Assembly: GCA_040386155.1 (NCBI GenBank)
Contig: JAZKFZ010000003.1
Coordinates: forward strand, 558,001 to 622,000
Direction: 5' to 3'
Source of the DNA: M0103 sp040386155
GTDB lineage: Bacteria > Bacteroidota > Bacteroidia > Flavobacteriales_D > Crocinitomicaceae
DNA length: 64,000 bases
Positions 26,009 through 33,766 of the stretch are shown one piece after another. The first letter of the stretch is position 1. Every line of letters starts with the position of its first letter. The notes beneath the pieces were generated by a model. That model had not been told where the DNA came from. It saw only the letters and a list, made by a program, of their open reading frames with translations, and ran no database searches. Both the position numbers and the translations under genes were made by a program.

Positions 26009-26635
26009 GAAAAACAGTCGGCTGTATGAATTTGTCGAAGCGGCAGTGGTATTATTCGCTTGAGAAAGCAGCAAGTATGAAAAATCAGCATCAAAATAAA
26101 TTGAACCAATTCCTGCAAAAGTATATTTTACTCCACCAGCTAAACCAGCACCAATACTAAAAATGGTTCCTTTTGGAATTTCAGTACTTGGTAATTCATA
26201 CTTTACTTCATCGTATTCATCGTACTTTCTCTTAACTGAACTAATTGCCAAGCTAAAATTTGCTCCACCGTATGCTGCAAAACCAGAATCATAACCTTCA
26301 CCGATGTAATAACGAGTACCGCCCTCAATGATGTTGTAATTCATTTTATTTTGATAGTAAACTTGCAATTGGTAAGGATTCGTTGACACGTCACGTGCTG
26401 TTACATACGTGTAATTAGTTCCGTCAACTGCATCTTTGTTCATCAGCGTTGTTGTGAATCTACCGTAAAAAGTAACTTGATCATCACGAGGAATCTCAAC
26501 ACCGATGTGCATTCCTCCATACGGCATTTTTACACCAAATCCCTTCAATAAGCTGAAACCTGCAGAAACGCCTACTTGCGCTCCAAGAAATAGACCATTC
26601 ATCAAGAATAGCACTAAAAATAATTTACTCTTCAT
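25973..26635 (-). CDS. Outer-membrane beta-barrel protein
   Basis: A 220-residue exported protein. The signal peptide (MKSKLFLVLFLMNGLFLGAQ) begins at ATG 26635. The mature part has eight or so alternating amphipathic strands with Gly/aromatic girdles (YGGMHIGVEIPRDD, VTFYGRFTTTLM, NIIEGGTRYYIGEG and FAAYGGANFSLAISS) and ends FFLFGIGFRKEIY, which fits a small OmpW/OmpA-like barrel. Function unknown. The first 11 bp overlap the end of tag, so the two are probably cotranscribed. Its 3' end overlaps the kinase gene on the other strand. Confidence 0.75.
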   Translation of the reverse strand: MKSKLFLVLFLMNGLFLGAQVGVSAGFSLLKGFGVKMPYGGMHIGVEIPRDDQVTFYGRFTTTLMNKDAVDGTNYTYVTARDVSTNPYQLQVYYQNKMNYNIIEGGTRYYIGEGYDSGFAAYGGANFSLAISSVKRKYDEYDEVKYELPSTEIPKGTIFSIGAGLAGGVKYTFAGIGSIYFDADFSYLLLSQANNTTAASTNSYSRLFFLFGIGFRKEIY

Positions 26636-27173
26636 ATTTTTTCCAACTAGGTTCATAACTCAAAATTACATTAAATATAGGACAATTTTCAACATGTGCA
26701 CCCTTTAATAATCCAATACTCATCAAAAACTCACCTACAATTTCCCCGCCAACAAATTTAAAATGTTTTTTAAACAATTTCACCCACTCTATTTTAGTTA
26801 ATGGATCATTTGTTTCAAGCCATTTTGCAAAACTCCCTTGCTCTTTCTGAAGCGTTACAATCTGCTTTGCATTATATATGACGGCGTTGACCTTTAATTT
26901 GTTGCGTATAATTCCAGCATCGTTCAATAATTCTTCAATTTTAGTTTCGGAATAATTCGCAATTTTTTGAATTGAAAAGGAATCAAATGCCTTTCTGAAA
27001 TTTTCTTCTTTTTTTAACATCGTATCCCACGAAAGTCCAGCCTGATTGATTTCTAGGATCAAACGACCAAACAATTCATCATCATCAAGCAGCGGAAATC
27101 CATATTTTTGATCGTGGTAGATCTTATGGAGATGCTCGGCAGGCTTATCGGCACAAAAATCACAATATGACAT
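26625..27173 (-). CDS. tag: DNA-3-methyladenine glycosylase I
   Basis: A 182-residue DNA repair enzyme that removes 3-methyladenine from alkylated DNA. The N-terminal MSYCDFCADKP plus YHDQKYG, and the C-terminal GAHVENCPIF, supply the Cys4/His19 and His/Cys zinc ligands of the Tag family. The substrate-binding EINQAGLSWDTMLKK and the central helix-hairpin region (NDAGIIRNKLKVNAVIYNA) are the usual ones. Length fits (E. coli Tag is 187 residues). The gene leads a two-gene unit with the barrel protein, and a TAATTTTG box precedes it. Confidence 0.95.
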   Translation of the reverse strand: MSYCDFCADKPAEHLHKIYHDQKYGFPLLDDDELFGRLILEINQAGLSWDTMLKKEENFRKAFDSFSIQKIANYSETKIEELLNDAGIIRNKLKVNAVIYNAKQIVTLQKEQGSFAKWLETNDPLTKIEWVKLFKKHFKFVGGEIVGEFLMSIGLLKGAHVENCPIFNVILSYEPSWKKYEE

Positions 27174-27189
27174 AGCGTTTAGTTGAATT

Positions 27190-27197
27190 CAAAATTA
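27190..27197 (-). promoter_or_regulatory. tag -7 box TAATTTTG
   Basis: Exact TAnnTTTG match on the minus strand, 16 bp ahead of the tag ATG. Confidence 0.5.
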
Positions 27198-27257
27198 ATT
27201 GAAGTGTCGCAAAAATGAGAACGTAAAAATAACTTTTTTAATATAAATTATTATCGA

Positions 27258-27265
27258 TAAATTTG
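27258..27265 (+). promoter_or_regulatory. -7 box TAAATTTG of the small secreted protein gene
   Basis: Exact TAnnTTTG match. A leader of about 50 nt would lie between the start site and the ATG at 27320. Confidence 0.5.
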
Positions 27266-27319
27266 TCAATAAAATGGCTCGCTAATTGCAGAGAGCTGAT
27301 TACCATTAAAATAAAAAAT

Positions 27320-27610
27320 ATGAAAAACGTAGTTCTTCTGTTTGCTTTTATTTTGTCTTCTGCGATCACTAATCAAGTGATGGCACAGGATAAGTCAGCT
27401 GATTCAAATACTAAATTGAAATCTAAAACTACTGGCAGTCGCAAAGGCAAAGATGACAATTGCTATTTAGACGGTAATGGAGGTGGAAAAGTGGATACGA
27501 CTAGCGTAGTTTCTCCTGTAGAAGCGCTTCCTGGAGGTAAAAAAGCGAAGGAAGTTGGTAAATCGCTTATCAATGACACGGGAATTAAGCCCAAATTTAA
27601 GTTTCCGTAA
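27320..27610 (+). CDS. Small secreted basic protein, 96 aa
   Basis: Not recognised. A signal peptide (MKNVVLLFAFILSSAITNQVMAQ) starts at ATG 27320; the reading frame extends to 27263 but without a better start. The mature ~74 residues are rich in Lys, Gly, Ser and Thr (KSKTTGSRKGKDDN, then LDGNGGGKVD), appear unfolded and end with IKPKFKFP. The next gene starts only six bases after the stop codon, so they may be cotranscribed. Possible roles such as a surface adhesin or binding peptide are guesses. Confidence 0.55.
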   Translation: MKNVVLLFAFILSSAITNQVMAQDKSADSNTKLKSKTTGSRKGKDDNCYLDGNGGGKVDTTSVVSPVEALPGGKKAKEVGKSLINDTGIKPKFKFP

Positions 27611-27616
27611 GTTTTT

Positions 27617-28201
27617 ATGGCGATATACGAATTCAACGGATTCCGTCCTGTTATCAAAAAAAGTTCTTTTGTTCACCCTCAAGCTTCCGTTATTGGAAAT
27701 GTAATTATTGGTGAAAACGTCTATGTTGGTCCTTCTGCTGTTATTCGCGGCGATTGGGGTAAAATCATTATCGAAGACGGTTGCAATGTTCAAGAAAATT
27801 GTACCATCCACATGTTTCCCGGCACTATTACCCTCTTGAAAAAAGGAGCTCATATTGGTCATGGAGCCATCATTCACGGCGGAACAATCGGTGAAAATTG
27901 CCTGATCGGAATGAATAGCGTAATAATGGATGATGTTGTGATCGAAGAAGAATGTATCATCGGAGCTTTATCGCTCGTTCCTCAAAAAATGCATATTCCA
28001 CGAAGAAGTTTATTGGTGGGCAATCCTGCAAAAATTGTTAAAGAAGTTTCAGATGAAATGATTGCTTGGAAAACAAAAGGAACAGCTCTGTATCAAGCCT
28101 TACCAAAAGAAATGCACGAAACGCATAAGGAATGTGAACCTTTATTGGAAGAGGAAGAAAACAGACCAGTTCAAGAAAATTTCTATCAGTTATTTAAATA
28201 G
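27617..28201 (+). CDS. Gamma-carbonic-anhydrase-like hexapeptide protein (PaaY/YrdA family)
   Basis: A 194-residue left-handed parallel beta-helix protein with repeated hexapeptides ([LIV]GxxxxI) such as VIGNVIIGENVYVGPSAVIRG, followed by EENCLIGMNSVIMDD. GHGAIIHG and an upstream IHMF supply the three histidine ligands for metal in the gamma-CA group. The closest relatives are PaaY and YrdA, trimeric proteins of uncertain substrate. The C-terminal helix with HETHKECEPL is also PaaY-like. It lies 6 bp behind the small secreted protein gene and ends 1 bp before the convergent metallo-beta-lactamase gene. Confidence 0.88.
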   Translation: MAIYEFNGFRPVIKKSSFVHPQASVIGNVIIGENVYVGPSAVIRGDWGKIIIEDGCNVQENCTIHMFPGTITLLKKGAHIGHGAIIHGGTIGENCLIGMNSVIMDDVVIEEECIIGALSLVPQKMHIPRRSLLVGNPAKIVKEVSDEMIAWKTKGTALYQALPKEMHETHKECEPLLEEEENRPVQENFYQLFK

Positions 28202-28202
28202 A

Positions 28203-29591
28203 TTATACTGTAGGAACCGCAGTCTGAGAAATCGCTCCAAATCCACCAGCCACTTCCAAGAAATTATCAAAGCCTCGTGCTTTTAATATCGAAGCGGCAA
28301 TCATACTTCTGTACCCACCCTGACAGTGAATGATAAATTGTTGATCCTTTGGAAAGGCCTCCATTTCGTTCGCAAGAAAATCAAGCGGAACACTTTTAGC
28401 ACCCTTCACGTGACTTCCTTCGTATTCTCCGGGTTTTCGCACATCAATAACCTTGCTACTTGGTGAATAATTTTGAGCAAAATCTACTGCTGAAATGCGT
28501 TTTACATGATCAACTTCTTTTCCAGCTCCTTTCCACGCTTCAAAGCCACCTTTCAAATAGCCAGCAACATTGTCAAACCCAACTCGAGCGAGGCGTTTTA
28601 CCGCTTCCTCTTCTTCTCCTTGTGCTGTAATCAACAATATATCTTGTTTCACATCAGGAATCATAGCTCCAACCCACGGTGCAAATTGTCCGTCAAGTCC
28701 AATATTGATAGCGTTTGGAATAAATCCTTCTGAAAAAATTTGGGCGTTTCGCGTATCCAGTATTAAAAAATCAGCCTCATTGGCTTTGTTTTCAAACTCA
28801 GTGGGCGACAAAGGTTTTAATCCGCGTTCCATCACATCTGAAATTGAATCGTAGCCTTGTTTATTCATCAGCACATTCATTCCAAAATAGCCTGGAGGTG
28901 GCAATAAACCATCCGTTACTTCAGCGACAAACTCCTGCTCGGTCATATTTTCTCTCAAAGCATAGTTTGATTCCTTTTGATCCCCAATAGTTGATGTTGT
29001 TTCTTTGGACATTTTCTTTCCACAAGCTGATCCCGCACCATGCGCAGGATAAACGATCACATCTTCTGGTAAAGTCATGACCTTTTCCCGTAATGACTTA
29101 TATAAAATTGCCGCTAACTGCTCTTGTGTCATTGTCGCAGCCTTTTGTGCTAAGTCCGGTCGACCTACATCTCCAATAAACAAAGTATCACCCGAAAACA
29201 AGGCATGTTCTTTGCCATTTTCATCCATCAACAAATAACAAGTACTCTCCATCGTATGTCCGGGAGTGTGCAATACTTTAATTGTTATGTTTCCTAGCGA
29301 TAAAATTTCACCGTCAGATGCACTATGCACCGGATAGCTAGGGTTAGCATTTGGACCAAAAACAATTTGTGCGCCAGTTGCCTTGGCCAAATCCACGTGT
29401 CCTGATACAAAATCCGCATGAAAATGCGTTTCTAAAATATATTTTATTGTTACATTATCACGTTTTGCGCGCTCAATGTAAGGTGTAATTTCTCTCAATG
29501 GATCGATGATAACTGCTTCACCGTTAGATGTAATGTAGTAAGCGCCTTGTGCTAAACAGCCTGTGTAAATTTGTTCAATTTGGAAATTCAT
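28203..29591 (-). CDS. Metallo-beta-lactamase/double-rhodanese persulfide-type hydrolase
   Basis: A 462-residue cytosolic protein. The MBL-fold domain (about 1-250) carries ETHFHADFVSGH, HTPGHTMEST and FSGDTLFIGDVGRPDLA, the HxHxDH and D residues of persulfide dioxygenase (ETHE1/CstB) types that bind one Fe2+. Two rhodanese domains follow (about 270-360 and 370-460). The first has no active-site Cys (LLITAQGEEEE), the second has Cys in IIHCQGGYRS. The order MBL-rhodanese-rhodanese matches CstB, so it probably oxidises low-molecular-weight thiol persulfides; bacillithiol persulfide fits the bshC gene in this window. That link is inference. Confidence 0.85.
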   Translation of the reverse strand: MNFQIEQIYTGCLAQGAYYITSNGEAVIIDPLREITPYIERAKRDNVTIKYILETHFHADFVSGHVDLAKATGAQIVFGPNANPSYPVHSASDGEILSLGNITIKVLHTPGHTMESTCYLLMDENGKEHALFSGDTLFIGDVGRPDLAQKAATMTQEQLAAILYKSLREKVMTLPEDVIVYPAHGAGSACGKKMSKETTSTIGDQKESNYALRENMTEQEFVAEVTDGLLPPPGYFGMNVLMNKQGYDSISDVMERGLKPLSPTEFENKANEADFLILDTRNAQIFSEGFIPNAINIGLDGQFAPWVGAMIPDVKQDILLITAQGEEEEAVKRLARVGFDNVAGYLKGGFEAWKGAGKEVDHVKRISAVDFAQNYSPSSKVIDVRKPGEYEGSHVKGAKSVPLDFLANEMEAFPKDQQFIIHCQGGYRSMIAASILKARGFDNFLEVAGGFGAISQTAVPTV

Positions 29592-29658
29592 AATGAGTCA
29601 ATTGTAAATTATTCATATCAAAATTAGTGATTTTGCAAGATTAATTGAGAAATGTAAT

Positions 29659-29666
29659 TAAATTTG
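29659..29666 (+). promoter_or_regulatory. SRP RNA -7 box TAAATTTG
   Basis: Exact TAnnTTTG match ending five bases before the first G of the SRP RNA stem. A TTTG at 29632-29635 lies 23 bp upstream and could be the -33 element. Confidence 0.6.
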
Positions 29667-29671
29667 CAGCT

Positions 29672-29769
29672 GGGGTAAGTCTTGTACGACCAGCTCCCTC
29701 TTAATCCTCCAGGACAGGAATGTAGCAAAGGTGTGAGGTTGTAGCGGTGCGATGTGAGTAGCTTACCCC
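29672..29769 (+). ncRNA. ffs: Signal recognition particle RNA, small bacterial type
   Basis: A 98-nt RNA closed by the perfect 8-bp terminal stem GGGGTAAG (29672-29679)/CTTACCCC (29762-29769). The apical domain shows the conserved Ffh-binding pattern CAGGACAGGAATGTAGCAAA, which matches the AGGNC-GGAA-GNAGCA loop of 4.5S RNA. T residues (29772-29778) follow the stem and should end transcription. It sits in the spacer between the MBL-rhodanese gene and the aldolase gene and is transcribed from a TAAATTTG box. With secA in the window, this is the co-translational branch of the export machinery. Confidence 0.85.
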
Positions 29770-29843
29770 TCTTTTTTTGCCTTTTTGTTAACAATTATTA
29801 ATAAGTCAAGGCTCCTTTCACCTAGCAAATTCACTTCGTATTT

Positions 29844-29851
29844 TACCTTTG
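29844..29851 (+). promoter_or_regulatory. Aldolase -7 box TACCTTTG
   Basis: Exact TAnnTTTG match 22 bp ahead of the ATG at 29874. Confidence 0.5.
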
Positions 29852-29873
29852 TTAAAATTAATAAAAGTAAGCT

Positions 29874-30527
29874 ATGAAATTTTTCATCGATACTGCTAAT
29901 CTGAATGATATTCGTGAAGCAAATGATTTAGGCATATTGGACGGAGTGACCACAAATCCTTCTCTAATGGCTAAGGAAGGAATTACTGGAGCTGAGAATA
30001 TTTTGAATCATTATGTTCAAATTTGCAATATCGTTGATGGACCAGTTAGCGCTGAAGTAATTGCTACCGATTTTGAAGGTATGGTGCGTGAAGGTGAAGC
30101 ATTAGCCAAATTACACAAAAACATTGTGGTGAAAATCCCTATGATTTCAGAAGGAATTAAAGCAATAAAATATTTCTCACGAAAAGGTATCAAAACAAAT
30201 TGCACGTTGATTTTTTCTGCGGGTCAGGCTTTATTAGCAGCGAAAGCAGGGGCAAGTTATATTTCTCCATTTTTAGGTCGCTTGGATGATGTTTCTACTA
30301 ATGGAATTGACTTAATTGCTCAAATTCGACTTATCTACGATAATTATTTATTTGATACTGAGATTTTAGCAGCATCAGTGCGTCACCCAATGCATATTAT
30401 TCAATGTGCTGAAATTGGTGCAGATGTGATGACGGGACCTTTGATTGCTATCAAAGCATTAGCGAAGCACCCTTTGACTGATCTTGGCTTACAACAATTC
30501 TTAGCGGATCACGCGAAAGGAAATTAA
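29874..30527 (+). CDS. Transaldolase / fructose-6-phosphate aldolase family protein
   Basis: A 217-residue (beta/alpha)8 enzyme of the small TalC/FSA group. FFIDTANLNDIREA, LDGVTTNPSLMAKEG and the Schiff-base lysine Lys87 in NIVVKIPM are the defining motifs; CTLIFSAGQALLAAKAGASYISPFLGRLDD completes the barrel. Bacteroidota members are usually annotated as transaldolase for the pentose phosphate pathway, and FSA-type cleavage of fructose 6-phosphate is the alternative, since length alone does not decide. The next gene starts inside its stop codon. Confidence 0.9.
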   Translation: MKFFIDTANLNDIREANDLGILDGVTTNPSLMAKEGITGAENILNHYVQICNIVDGPVSAEVIATDFEGMVREGEALAKLHKNIVVKIPMISEGIKAIKYFSRKGIKTNCTLIFSAGQALLAAKAGASYISPFLGRLDDVSTNGIDLIAQIRLIYDNYLFDTEILAASVRHPMHIIQCAEIGADVMTGPLIAIKALAKHPLTDLGLQQFLADHAKGN

Positions 30528-30910
30528 TGACGGAAGATCCCCTCGATTCCAAAATTAAGATTGATCCTCCCCTCGTTTCTATTGATATTGTAAAATGGTG
30601 GGAACGAAAACGATGGGTTTTCAACGTAGTTTTGATTGTTTCGTTCGTGTTCTTTACCTATCTCGTTTCTCAATTTGAAATGAAAGATTACGTTTTCAAG
30701 AACTTAAAAGCTGCTTTCTTAATCGAATTGGTTCTCGGCAATATTATTTATTGTTTTTCTTGGCTGATTGAGTTGATGGTAAATTTTTACGCTGATAAAG
30801 TCCGATTTTCAGATAATTTAAAGTGGGCAGTTTTTGCAATGGGATTGCTGATTACTGTTATTGTTTCATTTTTTGTCGTGGATGCAGTGATTGATTTTCG
30901 GTTTATTTAG
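30527..30910 (+). CDS. Small membrane protein, 127 aa
   Basis: Not recognised. Three hydrophobic segments are visible (about 33-53, 60-82 and 98-120) with an N-terminal ~30 residue charged cytosolic tail. WWERKRWVFNVVLIVSF begins the first span. No motif. It starts in the last base of the aldolase gene stop codon (TAATG), so it is translationally coupled to it. Confidence 0.6.
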   Translation: MTEDPLDSKIKIDPPLVSIDIVKWWERKRWVFNVVLIVSFVFFTYLVSQFEMKDYVFKNLKAAFLIELVLGNIIYCFSWLIELMVNFYADKVRFSDNLKWAVFAMGLLITVIVSFFVVDAVIDFRFI

Positions 30911-30987
30911 AGATTTTATAATTTAAAAATCTGATAATCAATATGTTTAGTAATATTACTAACGCGTTAGTAAATTAGCTAATTTAC
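30911..30987. repeat. Convergent-spacer palindromic repeat, site A
   Basis: TTAGTAATATT (30947) and TTAGTAAATTA (30967) repeat with an exact 20-bp offset. CTAACGCGTTAG (30959-30970) is a perfect 12-bp palindrome and GTAAATTAGCTAATTTAC (30970-30987) a perfect 18-bp one. A weaker hairpin AGATTTT/AAAATCT (30911-30932) lies in front. The spacer lies between a plus gene ending at 30910 and a minus gene ending at 31028. Sites B and C have the same layout. Confidence 0.75.
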
Positions 30988-31027
30988 ACCACTACCAAAA
31001 AAAAAAGCAATAAATCGAATTCTATTT

Positions 31028-31483
31028 TCACTCTCCATACCTCAACTCAATAAAGGCATCAATTAAGTCATTCTCAATCAAAACTGTCAAGTTATACTGT
31101 TTCAAGTACCACTTTCCTTTTTTCTTTACTGCTACCCCAGTTCCCCGACAGCCCCCCATCCACGTATCTAAATCCTCTTCAAACCAAGCTATTTTTTTAT
31201 TGTCGGAAAAAGTCCAAAAGCGAGTGTTAGAAACAAATGTCCAAGCTTCTCCCGCATCAAAATGGGGCTTACAGAAATTAGCGAATTGAATTTTGGTCCA
31301 ACGCTCCCCAGGTGCTGTACCCAAGTAGATAAAATCATCGTCCATTTCAGCGAAAAAATCATCAAAGCGAGTTTCAGCAGCAGATTTATGCCATTTATCC
31401 ATCCAGACATCTAGGGCTGGAATGTTTTGGGAATAAGAAGATGCAGCCATTAATAGCGTGCAAAAAAGTAATTTTATTTTCAT
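31028..31483 (-). CDS. SnoaL-like / DUF4440 secreted protein
   Basis: A 151-residue exported protein with a signal peptide (MKIKLLFCTLLMAASSYSQ) from ATG 31483. The mature domain has the cone-shaped NTF2/SnoaL-like pattern: a helix with WMDKWHKSAAETRFDDFFAEMDDDFIYLGT, then strands around RWTKIQFANFC, FSDNKKIAWFEEDLDTWM and GVAVKKKGKWYLKQYNLTVLI. Family members bind small molecules or act in accessory enzymes, but there is no specific function to assign. The gene is divergent from the esterase gene, with a 43-bp spacer between start codons. Confidence 0.75.
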   Translation of the reverse strand: MKIKLLFCTLLMAASSYSQNIPALDVWMDKWHKSAAETRFDDFFAEMDDDFIYLGTAPGERWTKIQFANFCKPHFDAGEAWTFVSNTRFWTFSDNKKIAWFEEDLDTWMGGCRGTGVAVKKKGKWYLKQYNLTVLIENDLIDAFIELRYGE

Positions 31484-31526
31484 AGGATAAATATAGAGTA
31501 AGTCCATTAATTTTACAAAAAGAAAA

Positions 31527-32147
31527 ATGGAACATCACATAAAGTCCGAAAAATCATTTCGCTATTACACTCACGGCGACATCCAAAAAGCAACGAAACT
31601 TCTTTTTGTTTTTCATGGCTATGGGCAATTAGCACAATTTTTCATCCGAAAATTTCATTTAGTATCGGACGACTATTTCATTGTAGCTCCTGAAGGAATG
31701 CATCGATTTTATTTGAATGGGACAGCTGGTCGCGTGGGAGCTTCCTGGATGACAAAAGAAGATCGAGAAAATGATATTGTAGACAATTTAAATTTCCTAG
31801 AAAACCTTGCGAAGGAATTTGAATCCCACAATTTCGAGGAGAAAATTATCCTTGGGTTCTCGCAAGGAGGCGCAACAGCTGCTCGATGGCATTTCCAAAA
31901 TAAAAACAAATTTGATCGATTGATTCTATGGGCATCTATTTTTCCGCCAGATCTAAAGATTGAAAATGAATTTAAATTAAGTTCGAATTCAAAAAACAGC
32001 TTTGTTCTTGGAAATTCAGACGAATATTTCAATGAGGATCAACAAAAAGAAATCAAAGTATTTTATCAAAAATTAAACTTCGATATCGTAGAGTTTGAAG
32101 GAGGACATGATATAGATTTCAACACCCTATTTCGGGTCTTTGAATGA
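31527..32147 (+). CDS. Alpha/beta-hydrolase esterase
   Basis: A 206-residue cytosolic serine hydrolase of the carboxylesterase/phospholipase type. LLFVFHGYGQLAQFF carries the HGYG oxyanion region, LGFSQGGATA the GxSxG nucleophile elbow, and the C-terminal FEGGHDID the catalytic histidine, with Asp in GNSDEYFNEDQ as a candidate acid. Substrate unknown. The last 21 bp overlap the convergent hypothetical membrane-protein gene. Confidence 0.8.
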   Translation: MEHHIKSEKSFRYYTHGDIQKATKLLFVFHGYGQLAQFFIRKFHLVSDDYFIVAPEGMHRFYLNGTAGRVGASWMTKEDRENDIVDNLNFLENLAKEFESHNFEEKIILGFSQGGATAARWHFQNKNKFDRLILWASIFPPDLKIENEFKLSSNSKNSFVLGNSDEYFNEDQQKEIKVFYQKLNFDIVEFEGGHDIDFNTLFRVFE

Positions 32148-32867
32148 ATAACCTACGCTAAGTTTTAGGCCTCCACGATAAAATTTGGAACTTGCAATTC
32201 TCTCGGTAAATTCAGGCTTAATGCCAACATAAAAAAACAATGAGGGTTCAATCCTGATTTTCTTGCTTGCAATTTGATAACCAAAAGTTGTTACTACACC
32301 ATAATTGAAAATGTGCTTAAACTCATCAATATCGTTCAGATCAGTAGTTGTATGGGATCCCGGGTCACTCTGTGAGCCATAGTCCCAAACTTCCTTTTGT
32401 CCATTTAGATTTTTATGTAAAAGTAAATTTCCAGAAAATCCAATATTCCATCTTATTTGCTCAAAAAAACGCAAACAAATTGGGTATATATCAAAATTCA
32501 AGACTCCTAGTTCTATAGATCCTTTAATGGAATTTGAACCACCACCACCTCCATTTCGAAATTCGAATTTTCCACCATAGTTTTGATAGCTAAGAGAAAA
32601 TTGAAAACGTATTAAAGTGTCCAAACAGACATCCTTTAATTCCATTCCTAGTCCGAAATTAAATTTAGAAGAATAAAGTTGATTAGAGTGCCCACCTTCG
32701 GGCATCATGTCATAAAATGTACCAACTCCAAAATTTGTAAAGCCAGCTAAAGTTTGTGTTTTAACTTTAAAACTCAAACTGATTAATAAAAGGCATAAAA
32801 TATGGTATCTCAGCACGCTGATGGCAGCTATATTGAAGTTACAAGTTAAACGAAGATTAATCGGCAT
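32127..32867 (-). CDS. Hypothetical outer-membrane beta-barrel-like protein
   Basis: Not recognised by family. The 246-residue product starts with a basic region and a hydrophobic signal-like segment (residues ~17-33), then long alternating strands with Gly/aromatic residues, including a GGGGGSN tract, and ends LKLSVGYSFKDPK, which suggests a small outer-membrane barrel. A signal cleavage site after residue 38 (KTQT) is likely. An upstream ATG start at 32867 gives an unusually long N-region; a true start further in, near a hydrophobic methionine, is not available. It runs convergent to and overlaps the esterase gene. Confidence 0.6.
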   Translation of the reverse strand: MPINLRLTCNFNIAAISVLRYHILCLLLISLSFKVKTQTLAGFTNFGVGTFYDMMPEGGHSNQLYSSKFNFGLGMELKDVCLDTLIRFQFSLSYQNYGGKFEFRNGGGGGSNSIKGSIELGVLNFDIYPICLRFFEQIRWNIGFSGNLLLHKNLNGQKEVWDYGSQSDPGSHTTTDLNDIDEFKHIFNYGVVTTFGYQIASKKIRIEPSLFFYVGIKPEFTERIASSKFYRGGLKLSVGYSFKDPK

Positions 32868-32970
32868 TGGTTAAAATTGAATATGTAAACTTATCTACCG
32901 TGGAATATTTAAAATAATTAACATGGTCACTTTGGCATAATTTATGATATTTGCATTCGAAATTAAAATT

Positions 32971-33609
32971 ATGAAACACATTTTTACAATTATAGCACTT
33001 TTTGCTTTAAGCTTTGCAAACGCACAAGACGAGAAATCTCAAGGAATTTTGGATAAGGTTTCTACTAAAATGAAGGGGTACAAGTCGTTTTACATCGAAT
33101 TTTCTGCTACAGTAAAAAATACGGCCAACGGTACAAATACCACAGAAACCGGAAAAGGATATGTAAAAGGGGAAAAGTTCACCGCTTCTTATGGTGAAAA
33201 TACGATTCTTTCCAATGGTGTAAAAACGTGGACAATTGTAAAAGAAGAAAAATCCGTTTATCAGACTGACGCTAGCGAAAGTAACGACGAAGCTATCAAT
33301 CCTAAAAGATTGATGACCATTTGGGAATCTGGATTCAAAAACAAATATGTTAAATTTGATAAACTGAATGGTGAAGAAGTTCACGTTATTGATCTCTATC
33401 CTAAAAATCCATCGAAAGTAGATTACCATACAATTGTTCTTTACATCTCAAAATCAACAAACGAGCTGAAAAAAGCAATCATGAAAGCAAAAGATGGCAC
33501 AACAATGACGTACTCTGTTACGAAGTTCACTGCTAACCCAACATGCGAAGACACTATGTTTGTATTCGACAAGAAAAAATATCCAGGTTATTCAGTTATT
33601 GAGGATTAA
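32971..33609 (+). CDS. LolA-like outer-membrane lipoprotein carrier
   Basis: A 212-residue periplasmic protein (signal MKHIFTIIALFALSFANAQ) of the LolA/LolB fold, which carries lipoproteins from the LolCDE complex to the outer membrane. ILDKVSTKMKGYKSFYIEFSAT opens the half-barrel and KGYVKGEKFTASY, SNGVKTWTI and YTIVLYISKSTNELKKAIMKAKDG are typical strand motifs. The C-terminal KKYPGYSVIED is usual in Bacteroidota members. Sequence divergence from E. coli LolA is high, but the length and fold pattern fit. The ATG at 32971 is preferred to 32944. A strong terminator follows. Confidence 0.85.
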   Translation: MKHIFTIIALFALSFANAQDEKSQGILDKVSTKMKGYKSFYIEFSATVKNTANGTNTTETGKGYVKGEKFTASYGENTILSNGVKTWTIVKEEKSVYQTDASESNDEAINPKRLMTIWESGFKNKYVKFDKLNGEEVHVIDLYPKNPSKVDYHTIVLYISKSTNELKKAIMKAKDGTTMTYSVTKFTANPTCEDTMFVFDKKKYPGYSVIED

Positions 33610-33634
33610 TCTTCAATTCACTGTTATCAACAAA

Positions 33635-33665
33635 AAATCCTGCTTGAGAAAGCGGGATTTTTTTT
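33635..33665 (+). terminator. Rho-independent terminator after the LolA-like gene
   Basis: An 11-bp stem AAATCCTGCTT/AAGCGGGATTT (one G-T pair), a 4-nt loop GAGA and a run of T residues, 26 bp downstream of the stop codon. Confidence 0.9.
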
Positions 33666-33705
33666 GCTCCGGCAGTAAAAATTCGACAAGAATCCCCACC
33701 AAGAT

Positions 33706-33750
33706 CACCGAACCCTGAGCTACTCGAAGGGCGAGGCACTCGAACCCTTA
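33706..33750. repeat. REP-like CTGAGC/TTCGA repeat fragment
   Basis: The sequence ACCCTGAGCTACTCGAAGGG (33712-33731) and its surroundings, read on the minus strand, give CCCTTCGAGTAGCTCAGGGT. A related form ACTTCGACCTCGCTCAGC occurs on the plus strand at 5082-5099 after secA. These look like decayed members of a dispersed extragenic repeat. It lies between the LolA-like gene terminator and the E1 gene. Confidence 0.5.
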
Positions 33751-33766
33751 GGAAACCTCCTATTTA

